Source of the DNA: Alphaproteobacteria bacterium
GTDB lineage: Bacteria; Pseudomonadota; Alphaproteobacteria; Rhodobacterales; Rhodobacteraceae
Assembly (NCBI GenBank): GCA_003696705.1
Contig: RFGD01000128.1
Location: 1 to 12,173, forward strand
Direction: 5' to 3'
Length of the DNA stretch: 12,173 bases
A program made the position numbers and the translations under genes. Within the stretch, counting starts at the first letter, position 1. Each line of letters opens with the position of its first letter. The notes beneath the pieces were generated by a model. That model was not told the origin of the DNA. It searched no databases and saw only the letters and a program-made list of their open reading frames with translations. Below are positions 1 to 6,398 of this stretch, one piece after another.

Positions 1-6
1 AGGCGA

Positions 7-24
7 AACGTTATTTCAGGAAAT
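7..24 (+). promoter_or_regulatory. Possible second operator half-site
   Basis: The 15 bases at 7-21 (AACGTTATTTCAGGA) match 13 of 15 positions of 117-131 (AACGTTTTATCAGGA), which is the right half of the downstream palindrome plus its flank. The same stretch contains a short inverted repeat, ATTTC-AG-GAAAT, at 13-24. Two related sites 110 bp apart upstream of one operon could be main and auxiliary operators of the same repressor, or one could belong to a divergent gene outside the window. The left half of the palindrome is not conserved at this copy, so it is a weaker site. Confidence 0.3.
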
Positions 25-102
25 CTGTGACAGGTCGGGGGCAAGCTTTCAAGTATTCCTGACGATTGTCGAGGGAAGATGTCGCCTGGCACCGAAACCG
101 GC

Positions 103-128
103 TTGACAGATGATATAACGTTTTATCA
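103..128 (+). promoter_or_regulatory. Promoter -35 box with overlapping LacI-type operator
   Basis: A perfect TTGACA hexamer lies at 103-108. It is followed immediately by TGATATAACGTTTTATCA at 111-128, an inverted repeat with 9-bp arms (8 of 9 positions pair) centred on CG. A palindrome of this size with a central CG is characteristic of LacI-family operators. No good -10 box is visible at 16-18 bp spacing, so the exact promoter is uncertain. The position, about 120 bp upstream of the binding-protein start and on top of the -35/-10 spacer, fits repression of the sugar operon by a LacI-type regulator. No such regulator is encoded in the window; it could lie just to the left. Confidence 0.55.
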
Positions 129-233
129 GGATCAAGGAGTCAGGCGATCGGAGAAGAGGCCGAGTCGCCGGCCATCCGCCGCGCGGGGCGCAGGGGTGCC
201 GCCGCGAAGGCATTCGACAGCATGCCTCTTCAC

Positions 234-240
234 AGGGAGG
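234..240 (+). promoter_or_regulatory. Strong Shine-Dalgarno for the binding-protein gene
   Basis: AGGGAGG lies five bases before the ATG at 246. It decides the start of the solute-binding-protein gene in favour of 246 over the in-frame ATG at 222, which has no ribosome binding site and would add eight residues in front of a typical signal peptide. Confidence 0.8.
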
Positions 241-245
241 AAACG

Positions 246-1514
246 ATGAAATTCGGAAAGAGACTGCTGGCCCTTGCGGCCGCCGCCACGCTTGGCGCCG
301 GTGCCGGGGCGGCGCAAGCCCAAGTGCTGTTCTGGTCGACCCAGGCCAAGCCCGTGGAAGAGGCCCAGGCCATGCGCGAGCAGGTCCTCAAGGGGTTTCC
401 GGGCGGCGTGGACTACCAGCCGAACGACGGCGGGCCCTGGCTGACAAGGCTCAAGGCCGAGCTTCAGGCCGGCAAGGGCACGATCGGCGTCCTCGGCGCG
501 CTGCACGGCGATTTCGCCGCGCTTGATCCCGATGATCTTGTGGATCTGGATGATCTGGGCGTGAAGGCCGCAAGCGAGACCTTCAACGAACTGGCCAAGC
601 TGGGCACCGACCACATGCAGTATGTGCCCTGGATGCAGGCCAGCTACATCATGGCGGCCAATCGCAAGGCGCTCGAGTATCTGCCCGAGGGGGCGGACAT
701 CGACGCGCTGACCTATGATCAGCTCATCGAATGGGCGGCGAACATCCACGAGGCCACCGGCCAGCCCAGGTTCGGGTTCCCGGCCGGGCCGAAGGGCCTG
801 AAGCATCGCTTCTTCCAGGGCTATCTCTACCCCTCGTACACGAACGGTGTCGTGCGCACCTTCGCTTCCGATGACGCCGTCATGGCGTGGGAAAAGTTCC
901 GCGAACTCTGGGCCCATACGAACCCCGCGTCGACGAACTTCTCGTTCATGCAGGAACAGCTCCTGTCCGGTGACGTCTGGATCGCGTTCGACCATACGTC
1001 CCGTCTGGCGGCCGCCTTCAACGAGCGTCCCGACGACTTCGTCGCCTTCCCCGCGCCCGCAGGGCCGAAGGGCCGCGGCTTCATGCCCGTCATCGCGGGC
1101 ATGGCCATTCCGCGGACCGCGCCGGACATGGAAGCCTCGAAGGCGCTCGTGAAATACATGATGAAGCCGGAAACGCAGATCGCCACCCTTCGGGCGACGA
1201 ACTTCTTCCCCGTGGTCGACGTGACCTTCCCCGACGACCTGCCGCCGGCCGTCCGGGCCGCCGGCGACGCGATCGCGAAGATGAGTTCGGCCCCCGACGC
1301 CAATCCGGGTCTTCTTCCGGCTGGCCTCGGCGCCAAGGGGGGCGACTTCAACCGCGTCTTCGTCGACACCTTCGAGCGCATCGTGCTTGCCGGGCAGGAC
1401 ATCCGCCAGGTTCTGGAGGACGAGAAGAAGGTCCTGAAGGCAATCATGGAAGAGACGGGCGCCCCCTGCTGGGCACCGGATGCACCGTCCGAGGGTGCCT
1501 GCCCGGTCGAGTAG
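246..1514 (+). CDS. Sugar ABC transporter periplasmic substrate-binding protein
   Basis: This is the extracellular solute-binding protein (family 1, MalE/UgpB-like) of the importer encoded downstream. It should capture a sugar or glycoside in the periplasm and deliver it to the two permeases. The 422-residue product has a classic Sec signal peptide: K/R at residues 2-6, a hydrophobic Ala/Leu core, and an A-Q-A cleavage site after residue 25. There is no lipobox cysteine, so the mature protein should be soluble. Its length is usual for the family. The only two cysteines visible, C408 and C419, sit in the C-terminal tail and could form a disulfide. The gene is first in the operon, as is common for binding proteins, and is followed by a GC-rich stem-loop that may raise its expression over the permeases. 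The ligand cannot be read from the sequence; the downstream hydrolase and isomerase point to a mannose- or glucose-containing glycoside. Confidence 0.9.
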   Translation: MKFGKRLLALAAAATLGAGAGAAQAQVLFWSTQAKPVEEAQAMREQVLKGFPGGVDYQPNDGGPWLTRLKAELQAGKGTIGVLGALHGDFAALDPDDLVDLDDLGVKAASETFNELAKLGTDHMQYVPWMQASYIMAANRKALEYLPEGADIDALTYDQLIEWAANIHEATGQPRFGFPAGPKGLKHRFFQGYLYPSYTNGVVRTFASDDAVMAWEKFRELWAHTNPASTNFSFMQEQLLSGDVWIAFDHTSRLAAAFNERPDDFVAFPAPAGPKGRGFMPVIAGMAIPRTAPDMEASKALVKYMMKPETQIATLRATNFFPVVDVTFPDDLPPAVRAAGDAIAKMSSAPDANPGLLPAGLGAKGGDFNRVFVDTFERIVLAGQDIRQVLEDEKKVLKAIMEETGAPCWAPDAPSEGACPVE

Positions 1515-1533
1515 GCGGCCCCGAACACCTCGT

Positions 1534-1555
1534 CGGCCCCGATCAACCGGGGCCG
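1534..1555 (+). promoter_or_regulatory. Intercistronic GC stem-loop after the binding-protein gene
   Basis: CGGCCCCG at 1534-1541 pairs perfectly with CGGGGCCG at 1548-1555 across a six-base loop (ATCAAC). The hairpin starts 19 bases after the stop codon of the binding-protein gene and has no following T-run, so it is not a standard intrinsic terminator. Hairpins at this place in ABC importer operons (for example between malE and malF) are known to protect the upstream mRNA from 3' decay and to give more binding protein than permease. The same role is inferred here. Confidence 0.55.
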
Positions 1556-1642
1556 GCGACCGCCTTCCGGGGCGAGGCCCTGGGCCTTGTGTCCATCGGC
1601 CCCGCGCCGGCGCACCAGATGGACCAGATGGAAACGTCCGCC

Positions 1643-2488
1643 ATGAATACCCGGCTTCTGCCCTATGTCCTGATCCTGCCGGTGACGCTCTTTCTGTGTG
1701 TCTTCTTCGTCTACCCGTTCATCCTGGTCGCGCAGGAGGCGTTCGTGGCGGATGGGGCGCTGTCCCTGGACAATTTCAGACGGGTCTTCGGCCACTGGAA
1801 ATTCCCGCTTTCCCTGCGCAACACGCTTCTTCTTGCGGCGGCCGTCGTGCCCGTTCAGCTCGGGCTTGCGCTTCTGATGGCGACGATGGTCAACCGCATG
1901 GGCCGGGGCCGCGATCTTGTGCTCTACATCTGGACCATTCCGCTGGGCATTTCCGATCTTGCCGCGGGGATCATCTGGCTGGCGATCTTCGAGCAGTCCG
2001 GGTTCCTGAACTCGATGCTGCACGGACTTGGGCTGATCGACCGGCCGGTGAACTTCCTTTCGTATCAGCATCCGGGCATCGTGTTTCTGGCCATCATGCT
2101 GGCCGAGATCTGGCGCGCGACGGCGATCATGCTGGTGATACTTGTGGCCGGCATCGGCCTCATCCCGAAGGAATACTACGAGGCGGCGGAAGTCTTCGGC
2201 GCCACGCCCTGGAAGCGCTTTCTTCGCATCACGCTGCCGCTCCTGCGCCCGTCGCTTCAGACGGCGCTCGTCCTGCGCGTCATCCTGGCCTTCGAGGTGT
2301 TCGCGGTGGTCGCGGCCCTTGGCGGCACGCTGTTCCCGGTCCTGATGGGCCAGACCTTCGTCTATCAGTTCGAGCTTCTTGACCGCGGGGCCGCTGCCGC
2401 CATTGCGCTGGTGATCCTCGGCATCTCGATCGGCTTCACGCTTGTCATCCTGCGCGTCCTTCGCGTGCCCAAGGGAGCCCGGATCTGA
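1643..2488 (+). CDS. Sugar ABC transporter permease, MalF/UgpA type
   Basis: This is one half of the inner-membrane channel of the sugar importer. The 281-residue product has six predicted hydrophobic segments (about residues 8-30, 61-83, 92-116, 144-174, 206-228 and 249-272). The conserved EAA loop lies at about 177-206 (E-YY-EAA--FGA then I-LPLL-PSL), which docks onto the ATPase subunit; this places it in the binding-protein-dependent transport inner-membrane family. The start is uncertain. ATG 1643 puts the first membrane helix near the N-terminus, as is usual. In-frame alternatives are ATG 1628, ATG 1619 and GTG 1589, and none has a convincing ribosome binding site. The stop overlaps the next start (TGATG), which implies coupled translation with the second permease. 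Confidence 0.9.
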   Translation: MNTRLLPYVLILPVTLFLCVFFVYPFILVAQEAFVADGALSLDNFRRVFGHWKFPLSLRNTLLLAAAVVPVQLGLALLMATMVNRMGRGRDLVLYIWTIPLGISDLAAGIIWLAIFEQSGFLNSMLHGLGLIDRPVNFLSYQHPGIVFLAIMLAEIWRATAIMLVILVAGIGLIPKEYYEAAEVFGATPWKRFLRITLPLLRPSLQTALVLRVILAFEVFAVVAALGGTLFPVLMGQTFVYQFELLDRGAAAAIALVILGISIGFTLVILRVLRVPKGARI

Positions 2489-3315
2489 TGGCCGTAGCCA
2501 CACGCCCCGATCCGCGCCGCACCGGCCGCCTCGTCTATGGCGCGGCGGTGGTGCTCCTCTGCGCCTGGGTGCTGGTGCCGCTCTATCTTCTGTTCGTGAA
2601 CACCCTGAGCGCCCCGGAAACCGTCAACAGCTTCCCCAAGTCCTTCCTGCCCGAGATGGATACCGGCAGCCTTGCCTTCTTCGCCAGGTTCGCGGGGATG
2701 CTCGATGCGCTCTGGAACTCGGTGGCGGTGGCCGGGCTGACGATGATCCTGTCGATCGTGATCGGCGCGCCGGCGGGCTATGCGCTGTCGCGGTTCGACT
2801 TTCCGGGGAAGGCGACCTTCCGGCTTCTGATCCTACTGACGCGCGCCTTTCCCCTGCCGCTTCTGGCGCTGCCGCTGGCGGTCATGTACATCCGCGTCGG
2901 CCTTGACGACACGGTCCTCGGCCTTGCGCTGGTCCACACGACCCTTGCGGTTCCCTTTGCGGTCCTCATCACCTTCTCGCTCTTCTCGGGCATACCGCTC
3001 GAGCTTGAAGAAGCGGCCTGGACGCTTGGTTGCACGCGGCTGTCGGCCTTCCGGAAGGTGGTCCTGCCGCTCATCCTGCCGGGGATCACGGCATCGGCCA
3101 TCTTTGCCTTCGTGATCTCGTGGAACGAGGTCTTCGCGGCGGCGGTCCTGACCATCGAGAACCGGACGCTGACGGCATTTCTTCTCCAGAATCTAGATAC
3201 TTCGCCGCTGCACCTCAAGTTCGCCGGCGGCTTCATCCTGGTCGTGCCGGCGCTTGTCTTCATCTTTGCCGTCCGCCGGTATCTCTTCGCAATGTGGGGT
3301 ATCGCCAACCGCTAG
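2488..3315 (+). CDS. Sugar ABC transporter permease, MalG/UgpE type
   Basis: This is the second channel-forming subunit of the importer. The 275-residue product has an N-terminal cytoplasmic stretch rich in Arg/Pro, a first membrane helix at about residues 16-37, and five further hydrophobic segments. The motif ALSRFDFPGK (99-108) after the second helix is typical of MalG-type permeases. The EAA loop is at about 171-200 (LE-EEAAWTLGC then VLPLILPGI). The ATG shares one base with the stop codon of the preceding permease gene, and AAGGGAG ten bases upstream can serve as its ribosome binding site. The heterodimeric arrangement with the upstream gene is the standard CUT1 sugar-transporter layout. 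Confidence 0.92.
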   Translation: MAVATRPDPRRTGRLVYGAAVVLLCAWVLVPLYLLFVNTLSAPETVNSFPKSFLPEMDTGSLAFFARFAGMLDALWNSVAVAGLTMILSIVIGAPAGYALSRFDFPGKATFRLLILLTRAFPLPLLALPLAVMYIRVGLDDTVLGLALVHTTLAVPFAVLITFSLFSGIPLELEEAAWTLGCTRLSAFRKVVLPLILPGITASAIFAFVISWNEVFAAAVLTIENRTLTAFLLQNLDTSPLHLKFAGGFILVVPALVFIFAVRRYLFAMWGIANR

Positions 3316-3339
3316 GCGGGCGAAAGGGGAAAGAAACCC

Positions 3340-4383
3340 ATGGCTGAAATCCAGATCCGGAACGTTGCCAAGCGATTTGGCGAATATCAGGCCCTGAGGG
3401 ATATCAACCTGACGGTTGCGGACCAGGAATTCATGGTCCTTCTCGGGGCGTCGGGCTGCGGAAAGACGACCCTTCTGCGGATCATCGCCGGGCTCGAGAC
3501 CCCGACCGAGGGCGAGGTCTGGATCGGTGAACGCCGGGTGGACCATCTGGCCCCGCGCGATCGCGGCATCGCGATGGTCTTTCAGAACTATGCCGTCTTT
3601 CCGCATCTGACCGTGTTCGAGAACATCGGTTTCGGGCTGCGCATGCACCGCCTGCCGGATGAGGAGGTGCGCAAGCGTGTCCACCGAACGGCCGAGCTCA
3701 TGCACATCGAAGAGTTGCTCGGGCGCTATTCGGGCGAGCTTTCGGGCGGCCAGCGTCAGCGCGTGGCCGTGGCGCGGGCGCTGGCCATGGAGCCGGACGT
3801 CATCCTGATGGACGAGCCGCTTTCGAACCTTGACGCGCTCTTGCGCCTCGAGATGCGCGCCGAACTCAAGGGCGTCCTGGCCGAAAGTCGCACGACGGCG
3901 ATCTACGTGACCCATGACCAGGTCGAGGCGATGAGCCTTGCCGACCGCATCTCGGTCATGCACCAAGGTCGGATCGTGCAGGCGGCGACGCCGGTCGAGG
4001 TCTACCGCAATCCCGCCGAGAAATTCGTGGCCGGTTTCATCGGCAATCCGCCCATGAACTTCCTGCCGGCCCGGTCCGTCGGGGAAGGCCAGTGGGAGGT
4101 CGCCGGCATCACGCTGGCCGGTCCCCGGTCCGATCGGCCGGGGCTCGACTTCGCCATCCGGCCCGAGGACGTCACGCCGGATCCCGCCGGCCTTGCGGCA
4201 CGGGTGCGCGTGGTCGAGCCGCTTGGGCCCCATCTTCTGGTCACCTGCGATGTCGACGGGCACATGTTCCGCGCCATCCTCGACAGCGAGCTTTCCGTCG
4301 CCCCGGGCGAGACGCTCAACCTCATGCCGCGGCCCGACCGGATCCGCTGGTTCGACCCCGAAACCGAAAAGGCAGTGTCATGA
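3340..4383 (+). CDS. Sugar ABC transporter ATP-binding protein, MalK/UgpC type
   Basis: This is the cytoplasmic ATPase that powers the importer. All catalytic elements are visible in the 347 residues: Walker A GASGCGKTT at 36-44, Q-loop Q82, signature LSGGQRQR at 134-141, Walker B VILMDEP at 154-160, D-loop SNLDA at 162-166, and the switch histidine H192 in THDQ. The family-typical sequence after the nucleotide-binding domain (VYRNPAEKFVAGFIGNPPMNF, split around residue 230) leads into a C-terminal TOBE/OB-fold regulatory domain at about 240-347. This makes it a MalK/UgpC/MsmX-type CUT1 ATPase. It starts 24 bases after the permease stop with AAAGGGGAAAG as ribosome binding site. Its last codons overlap the hydrolase start as ATGA. 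Confidence 0.95.
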   Translation: MAEIQIRNVAKRFGEYQALRDINLTVADQEFMVLLGASGCGKTTLLRIIAGLETPTEGEVWIGERRVDHLAPRDRGIAMVFQNYAVFPHLTVFENIGFGLRMHRLPDEEVRKRVHRTAELMHIEELLGRYSGELSGGQRQRVAVARALAMEPDVILMDEPLSNLDALLRLEMRAELKGVLAESRTTAIYVTHDQVEAMSLADRISVMHQGRIVQAATPVEVYRNPAEKFVAGFIGNPPMNFLPARSVGEGQWEVAGITLAGPRSDRPGLDFAIRPEDVTPDPAGLAARVRVVEPLGPHLLVTCDVDGHMFRAILDSELSVAPGETLNLMPRPDRIRWFDPETEKAVS

Positions 4384-5690
4384 CCGCAGCGGCAGAGCTT
4401 CACGGCCCGACAAGGGCGCGCGCCGCCGAGATCCTGGCGCGAAACGATCTGGGCCACTACACGGTGCCGACGCATGGCCTCTATCCCTTCCAGTGGAACT
4501 GGGACAGCTGCCTTTCGGCGCTGGGCCTTGCGCATCTCGACGAGGACCGCGCCTGGACCGAGATCGAGACCCTGTTCGCCCACCAGTGGGACGACGGCAT
4601 GGTTCCCCACATCGTCTTTCACCGTCCCGACGAAGGCTATTTCCCGGGCCCCGACGTCTGGCAGACCGGCCGGCCGGTGCCGACGTCGGGGATCACGCAG
4701 CCGCCGGTCGCGGGCTTTGCCGTGCGGCGCCTTCTCGAGCGCACCCGCGACGCCGAGGCGGCGCGGCGGCGGGCGGCGGCGCTTCTGCCGGCCATCGACC
4801 GCTGGCACGAGTGGTTCCATGCCTGCCGCGACCCCGAGGGCACGGGGCTTGTCGCCATCATCCATCCGTGGGAATCGGGGCGCGACAACTCGGCCGACTG
4901 GGATGCGGCGCTGTCGCGCGTGCCGACCGAAGGTGTCGCCCCCTTCGAACGGCGCGACACGCGCCACGCCGACGCCGCGCATCGCCCGACGGAAGCGCAG
5001 TATCTTCGCTACATCTGGCTGGTTCAGCATTTCCGGGCCCTTGGCTGGGACAACCGGCGGCTGCATGACGCGTCGCCTTTCCGGGTGGTGGATCCGGGTT
5101 TCAACGCGATCCTCTTGCGCGCGACGGCCGACCTCGCCTGGGTGGCGGACGCGCTCGGGGCGCCCGAGATCGCGCGCCGCTCTCGGGACCGGCTTGCCGC
5201 CGGGCTCGATGCGATGGAACGGCTCTGGAGCGACGAGGCGGGCCAGTATCTCTGCCATGACCGGGTTGCGGGAACGCTGGTGCCGTCGCGGTCGGTCGGG
5301 GGGCTCCTTCCGGCCTTCGCGCCCATCTCGGGCATGCGTGCCGATGCCCTTGCCCGCCGCATCGAGGAGCTGGCCGGGCGCTGTCGCTACCTGGTGCCAA
5401 GTCACGACCCGGCGGCCGAGGGCTTCGACGGCAAGCGCTACTGGCGGGGTCCGGTCTGGCTGATCGTCAACTACATGCTTGCCGACGGGCTGGCGGCGAA
5501 GGGCAAGGCGCGGCTTGCGCGCCGCATCGTCGACGACAGCCTTGCCCTCATCGACGCGGGCGGCTTCGCCGAATATTACGACCCCATGACCGGCGAACCC
5601 TGTGGCGGCAAGGAATTCACCTGGACGGCTGCCATGGTGCTTGAATTCCTTGACGGCCGCGACGGCATTCCTTCGGGGGACGAGGCATGA
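4380..5690 (+). CDS. Cytoplasmic GH63/MGH1-like glycoside hydrolase (mannosylglycerate/glucosylglycerate hydrolase-like)
   Basis: This is an (alpha/alpha)6-barrel glycoside hydrolase of 436 residues, predicted to hydrolyse the imported glycoside. Family marks are QWNWDS at 38-43, HQWDDGMVPHI at 68-78, ESGRDNS at 165-171, YWRGPVW at 354-360, EYYDPMTG at 398-405 and FTWTAA at 413-418. By analogy with GH63 enzymes, D169 is the likely general acid and E398 a candidate general base; both assignments are inferences. The single-domain length and the N-terminal motif match bacterial mannosylglycerate and glucosylglycerate hydrolases better than the larger GH63 alpha-glucosidases. There is no signal peptide, so it acts on substrate already in the cytoplasm. 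The ATG overlaps the ATPase stop (ATGA) and the stop overlaps the isomerase start (ATGA). The upstream open frame extends to 4092 but runs inside the ATPase gene. The exact substrate is unproven; another alpha-glycoside is possible. Confidence 0.8.
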   Translation: MTAAAELHGPTRARAAEILARNDLGHYTVPTHGLYPFQWNWDSCLSALGLAHLDEDRAWTEIETLFAHQWDDGMVPHIVFHRPDEGYFPGPDVWQTGRPVPTSGITQPPVAGFAVRRLLERTRDAEAARRRAAALLPAIDRWHEWFHACRDPEGTGLVAIIHPWESGRDNSADWDAALSRVPTEGVAPFERRDTRHADAAHRPTEAQYLRYIWLVQHFRALGWDNRRLHDASPFRVVDPGFNAILLRATADLAWVADALGAPEIARRSRDRLAAGLDAMERLWSDEAGQYLCHDRVAGTLVPSRSVGGLLPAFAPISGMRADALARRIEELAGRCRYLVPSHDPAAEGFDGKRYWRGPVWLIVNYMLADGLAAKGKARLARRIVDDSLALIDAGGFAEYYDPMTGEPCGGKEFTWTAAMVLEFLDGRDGIPSGDEA

Positions 5691-6373
5691 AACGCTCGGA
5701 GATCAACGAGATCATGGCCGCCGCCGACGAGATGATCCGGGCGCACGGGTTCGCCCTGCCGCCCTTTGCCTACTGGAGCGTTGACGAGTTTCGCCGCCGC
5801 AAGGACGTGGCGCGCCGCATCATCGAGGGCCGATGCGGCTGGGACATCACCGACTATGGCGCCGGGCGCTTCCGGGAGATGGGGTTGTTCCTGTTCACGC
5901 TGCGCAACGGGCGGCTCGAGGATCTGCGGCGCGGTGGCGGCATGTGCTACGCCGAAAAGCTTCTCATCTCTCGGGAAGGACAATTGTCGCCCATGCACCG
6001 CCACATCGTGAAGGCCGAGGACATCATCAACCGCGGTGGCGGCACGCTGGTCGTCGAGCTTTTCGGCTCGGACGAGGCCGGCAACTTCGACGGCGATCGT
6101 GGGGGCACCGTGTGGTGTGACGGGATCCGGCGCGACTTCGCCCCGGGCGAGAAGCTGCGCCTTGCGCCGGGCGAAAGCGTGACGCTGATGCCGGGGGACT
6201 GGCACGCCTTCTGGGCCGAAGGAGGCGATGTCCTGATCGGCGAGGTCTCGACGGTCAACGACGACGAGACGGACAACGTCTTCCGAGAGCCGATCGGGCG
6301 CTTCGCCTCAGTCGAGGAAGACGTGCCGCCGCGCCATCTTCTGGTCAGCGACTACGCCACATGGCTGGCTTAG
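5687..6373 (+). CDS. D-lyxose/D-mannose ketol-isomerase (Lyx_isomer family)
   Basis: This is a cupin-fold, metal-dependent aldose-ketose isomerase of 228 residues, the usual length of the D-lyxose isomerase family (EC 5.3.1.15; E. coli O157 and B. subtilis YdaE types). Family marks include GWDITDYG at 51-58, YAEKLL at 88-93, and the metal-binding set H104-x-H106 with E111 and H173 (in GDWHAFW). The fragment EDIINRGGG (111-119) is also typical. Characterised members convert D-lyxose to D-xylulose and D-mannose to D-fructose. Next to a GH63-like hydrolase and a sugar importer, the mannose-to-fructose reaction is the more sensible role here, which is an inference. It is the last gene of the operon, starts in an ATGA overlap with the hydrolase, and has a GGGGGA/GAGG ribosome binding region upstream. 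Confidence 0.85.
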   Translation: MKRSEINEIMAAADEMIRAHGFALPPFAYWSVDEFRRRKDVARRIIEGRCGWDITDYGAGRFREMGLFLFTLRNGRLEDLRRGGGMCYAEKLLISREGQLSPMHRHIVKAEDIINRGGGTLVVELFGSDEAGNFDGDRGGTVWCDGIRRDFAPGEKLRLAPGESVTLMPGDWHAFWAEGGDVLIGEVSTVNDDETDNVFREPIGRFASVEEDVPPRHLLVSDYATWLA

Positions 6374-6377
6374 GCAG

Positions 6378-6398
6378 CGGCCACGGCGACCCGGCCGT
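6378..6398. terminator. Weak hairpin between convergent operons
   Basis: The 25-bp gap between the isomerase stop and the soeC stop can fold as ACGGC (6383-6387) with GCCGT (6394-6398), or as CGGCC (6378-6382) with GGCCG (6393-6397). No T-run follows on either strand, so this is at best a weak bidirectional terminator. Nothing else fits in the gap, and the two operons may read into each other. Confidence 0.25.

Noticed and set aside
222..245. Upstream in-frame ATG for the binding-protein gene
   Set aside because: It has no ribosome binding site and would place eight polar residues before a normal signal peptide; ATG 246 has AGGGAGG at good spacing.
827..2503. 558-codon open frame on the - strand opposite the binding protein and first permease
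   Set aside because: The protein is low-complexity, Arg/Asp/Gln-rich and without motifs, and it runs across two well-supported genes on the other strand.
3193..5405. Long - strand open frames opposite the ATPase and hydrolase genes (3193-4263 and 4002-5405)
   Set aside because: They overlap two confident + strand genes fully and show the composition expected of antisense frames in GC-rich DNA.
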